DNA from: JBFKPQ01 sp041628225
Lineage (GTDB): Bacteria > Actinomycetota > Acidimicrobiia > Spongiisociales > JAENVV01
DNA: 7,873 nucleotides
Assembly (NCBI GenBank): GCA_041628225.1
Contig: JBFKPQ010000103.1
Span: forward strand, 1-7,873
Direction: 5' to 3'
The notes under the pieces are model-generated. The model was not told the DNA's origin. It was given only the letters and a program-made list of their open reading frames with translations, and did no database searches. Positions 6,594 to 7,873 of this stretch are shown here, piece after piece. The position numbers and the translations under genes were made by a program. Each line of letters opens with the position of its first letter. Position 1 is the first letter of the stretch.

Positions 6594-6649
6594 ACACACT
6601 CAGACTACCTGATCGTCGACCCAACCGATTGATTGGTCAACCAGCTGCG

Positions 6650-6733
6650 TACCGGGAGGGGGACTTGAACCCCCACGTCCTTGCGGACAACGGATTTTGA
6701 GTCCGTCGCGTCTACCAATTCCGCCATCCCGGC
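6650..6733 (-). tRNA. tRNA-Leu, anticodon CAA
   Basis: On the - strand the 84-nt sequence folds as a class II tRNA. The 7-bp acceptor stem is GCCGGGA/TCCCGGT (first pair G-U). The D-arm contains AATTGGTAGACGC. The anticodon stem ACGGA/TCCGT encloses the loop CTCAAAA, giving anticodon CAA, which reads UUG. The long variable arm is TGTCC-GCAA-GGACG, and the T-arm is GGGGG-TTCAAGT-CCCCC. The discriminator is A. The bases following it are CGC, so the CCA end is not encoded and must be added after transcription. The long variable arm and A73 support leucine identity. Confidence 0.97.
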
Positions 6734-6741
6734 GTAGCCGT

Positions 6742-6814
6742 CATCCTGGCACACGCGCGGCGCGAACGAAAAGCCGATCGCGGTTGCGGACCGGCGACGC
6801 GACGCGCCAGGATG
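6742..6814. repeat. Spaced 9-bp inverted repeat between divergent genes
   Basis: CATCCTGGC (6742-6750) and its exact reverse complement GCCAGGATG (6806-6814) are separated by 55 bp in the divergent spacer between tRNA-Leu and the coiled-coil gene. Each copy places CAGGAT in the -10 region of the gene it faces. It may be two similar promoters, a protein-binding site pair, or chance. Confidence 0.4.
6743..6772 (-). promoter_or_regulatory. Weak candidate tRNA-Leu promoter
   Basis: Read on the - strand, CAGGAT (6748 down to 6743) lies nine bases upstream of the first tRNA base. A T-rich TTTTCG lies about 18 bp further upstream, in the -35 position. Both hexamers match consensus poorly. The CAGGAT box is part of a 9-bp inverted repeat shared with the divergent gene. 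Confidence 0.25.
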
Positions 6815-7099
6815 GCCGGCGTGCGTCGAGCTGAACGAAAGATCCTGGCCATCAACGACTCGTTGGCCGAACTCGTCGAGGAGCGACGACTCGTCGCCGA
6901 AGAACTCGTCTATCACCGGCACCTCGACGACGATGCGCAGAGGGATGCGGCCGTAGGCGATGCCGAGGATCGGGCGCTCGCCTACGAGACCGCCAACGAC
7001 GTTCGGCGGTTCGAACGGGTGCTCGCCGGAATCGACAAGAAGATCGAGGATCTCCAGGCCAAACGCACCAAGCTGCTCGGCCGTCTCGCCGACCTATGA
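6812..7099 (+). CDS. Small coiled-coil protein of unknown function
   Basis: I do not recognise a family. The 95-aa product is almost wholly charged and helical. Helix one is about residues 5-38 with heptad-like Leu/Ile/Val spacing ('ILAINDSLAELVEERRLVAEELV'). A very acidic middle follows (39-57, rich in Asp and Ala), and a basic final helix (about 62-93) ends 'KIEDLQAKRTKLLGRLADL'. There is no signal peptide, membrane segment, Cys or Trp. The start is uncertain: ATG at 6812 has no ribosome site, while the in-frame GTG at 6821 lies seven bases after CAGGAT (6808-6813), with TTGCGG (6784-6789) 18 bp further upstream, which fits a leaderless start giving 92 aa. The stop is seven bases before the polA ATG. 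Codon use resembles its neighbours. Antiparallel hairpin dimer or scaffold roles are guesses only. Confidence 0.7.
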   Translation: MAGVRRAERKILAINDSLAELVEERRLVAEELVYHRHLDDDAQRDAAVGDAEDRALAYETANDVRRFERVLAGIDKKIEDLQAKRTKLLGRLADL

Positions 7100-7100
7100 T
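7095..7100 (+). promoter_or_regulatory. Candidate -10 box for leaderless polA
   Basis: TATGAT, one base off the TATAAT consensus, ends six bases before the polA ATG at 7107 and spans the stop codon of the preceding gene. No Shine-Dalgarno site precedes polA, so initiation at or next to the start codon would give a leaderless mRNA. No clear -35 hexamer is seen. Confidence 0.45.
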
Positions 7101-7106
7101 GCCGCG

Positions 7107-7873
7107 ATGCCCACGCTTGCCCTCCTCGACGGCCACTCCCTGGCGTATCGAGCCTTCTACGCGCTACCGGACGACCTGGCGACGACCTCGGGGCAGGTGA
7201 CGAACGCCGCCTACGGCTTCATGCGCATGCTCGTCAAGCTGCTGGGGGATCACCATCCCGACCGCTTGGCGGTCGCGTGGGACGTGGGACGTGCCACGTT
7301 TCGGACGGCCGAGTACGCCGAGTACAAGGCGCAGCGCGAATCGGCCCCGGACGTATTTCGGTCGCAGCTCCCACTCATCGACAAGGTTCTCGACGACCTC
7401 GGAATCCAGCAGTTCCGCGTCGAGGGATTCGAAGCCGACGACGTCATCGCCACCATCGCCCGGCGCGCCTCGGATGAGCAGTATGACGTCCTTGTCGTGA
7501 CGGGTGATCGGGACAGCTTTCAACTCATCGACGACCGAGTGCGCGTCCTGTACACGCGGCGGGGCATATCCGACACGGTCATCGCCGATCGCGCGTGGGT
7601 GACCGAACGGTATGGCGTGCGACCGGATCAATACGTCGAGTATGCGGCGCTGCGGGGCGACAACTCCGACAACCTTCCCGGCGTTCCGGGCGTCGGCGAG
7701 AAGACGGCGGCCAAGTTGATCTCGGCGTACGGGAGCCTGGAGGGGATCTACGAGCACCTGGAGGATCAGACGCCGAAGCTGCGCGAGAACCTGGCGGCTT
7801 CCCACGGGCAGGTGTTCCTCAACCGCCGTCTCATGCGTCTCGTCGACGATGTCGACCTGGATGTCGAGCCCGA
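7107..7873 (+). CDS. polA: DNA polymerase I, 5'-nuclease domain (partial)
   Basis: The first 255 codons of a gene that runs off the right edge. They form the 5'-3' exonuclease (FEN-like) domain that removes RNA primers and flaps during repair and Okazaki-fragment maturation. Metal-binding acidic residues of the family are visible: Asp8 in 'LLDGHSL', Asp59 in 'AVAWDVGRATFR', Glu109/Asp111/Asp112 in 'GFEADDVIAT', Asp134/Asp136 in 'VTGDRDSFQL', and Asp185/Asp188 in 'RGDNSDNLPGVPGVGEKTAAKL', which continues into the helix-hairpin-helix DNA-binding motif. The ATG at 7107 gives the standard N-terminus. The polymerase and any proofreading domain lie outside the window; a free-standing 5'-nuclease protein cannot be excluded from this part alone, though the sequence style is that of PolA. 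Confidence 0.93.
   Translation, partial: MPTLALLDGHSLAYRAFYALPDDLATTSGQVTNAAYGFMRMLVKLLGDHHPDRLAVAWDVGRATFRTAEYAEYKAQRESAPDVFRSQLPLIDKVLDDLGIQQFRVEGFEADDVIATIARRASDEQYDVLVVTGDRDSFQLIDDRVRVLYTRRGISDTVIADRAWVTERYGVRPDQYVEYAALRGDNSDNLPGVPGVGEKTAAKLISAYGSLEGIYEHLEDQTPKLRENLAASHGQVFLNRRLMRLVDDVDLDVEP

Noticed and set aside
6497..6612. A trp attenuator with leader peptide
   Set aside because: The Trp-codon ORF lies after trpA, and the next + strand genes (coiled-coil protein, polA) have no tryptophan link. There is no terminator hairpin with a T-tract. Kept only as a low-grade finding.
6605..6922. An open frame of 105 codons on the - strand across the tRNA-Leu gene
   Set aside because: Its middle is a conceptual translation of the tRNA itself (a well-known spurious product of tRNA-Leu regions), and the rest is antisense to the coiled-coil gene.
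1..7873. Mobile elements, CRISPR, phage or defence genes
   Set aside because: No transposase, integrase, terminal repeats, spaced direct repeats or atypical composition were seen on either strand. The tRNA-Leu shows no adjacent integrase or duplicated 3' end.

Overview
The window is ordinary-looking, densely packed bacterial chromosome with high G+C (roughly two thirds by eye) and strong G/C third-position bias in every gene. Protein styles (TrpA, TrpB, PolA, the OmpR/EnvZ-like pair) and the scarcity of Shine-Dalgarno sites at genes that start a transcript suggest a high-GC actinobacterium. A dedicated trpF gene argues against the Streptomyces/Mycobacterium pattern, where PriA does that job, and would fit a deeper branch such as Acidimicrobiia. 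The taxonomic placement is inference.

Layout on the + strand: the 3' end of trpE (1-105); ygfZ (102-1043), which overlaps it; a 74-bp gap with a candidate leaderless promoter; an OmpR-family response regulator (1118-1792); a sensor histidine kinase (1792-3165) overlapping it by one base; then, 25 bp on, trpC-trpF-trpB-trpA (3191-6499), each overlapping the next. After trpA, a 150-bp non-coding stretch carries a nested inverted repeat with a G-rich tandem repeat in its middle. A tRNA-Leu(CAA) gene lies on the - strand (6650-6733). Divergent from it is a small coiled-coil protein of unknown function (6812-7099), followed by the start of polA (7107 to the window edge).

The trp genes cover four late steps: TrpF (isomerase), TrpC (indole-glycerol-phosphate synthase) and TrpA/TrpB (tryptophan synthase), plus the end of TrpE (anthranilate synthase large subunit). 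trpG and trpD are not in the window. The notable architecture is that trpE is separated from trpCFBA by ygfZ and a complete two-component system, all in one orientation. No mobile element, CRISPR array, prophage or defence system is visible. The points most worth checking are this insertion of a signalling pair into a trp locus, several candidate leaderless starts (a TANNNT box ending 6-9 nt before the start codon), and the structured trpA/tRNA-Leu intergenic region, which also holds a short ORF with three Trp codons.
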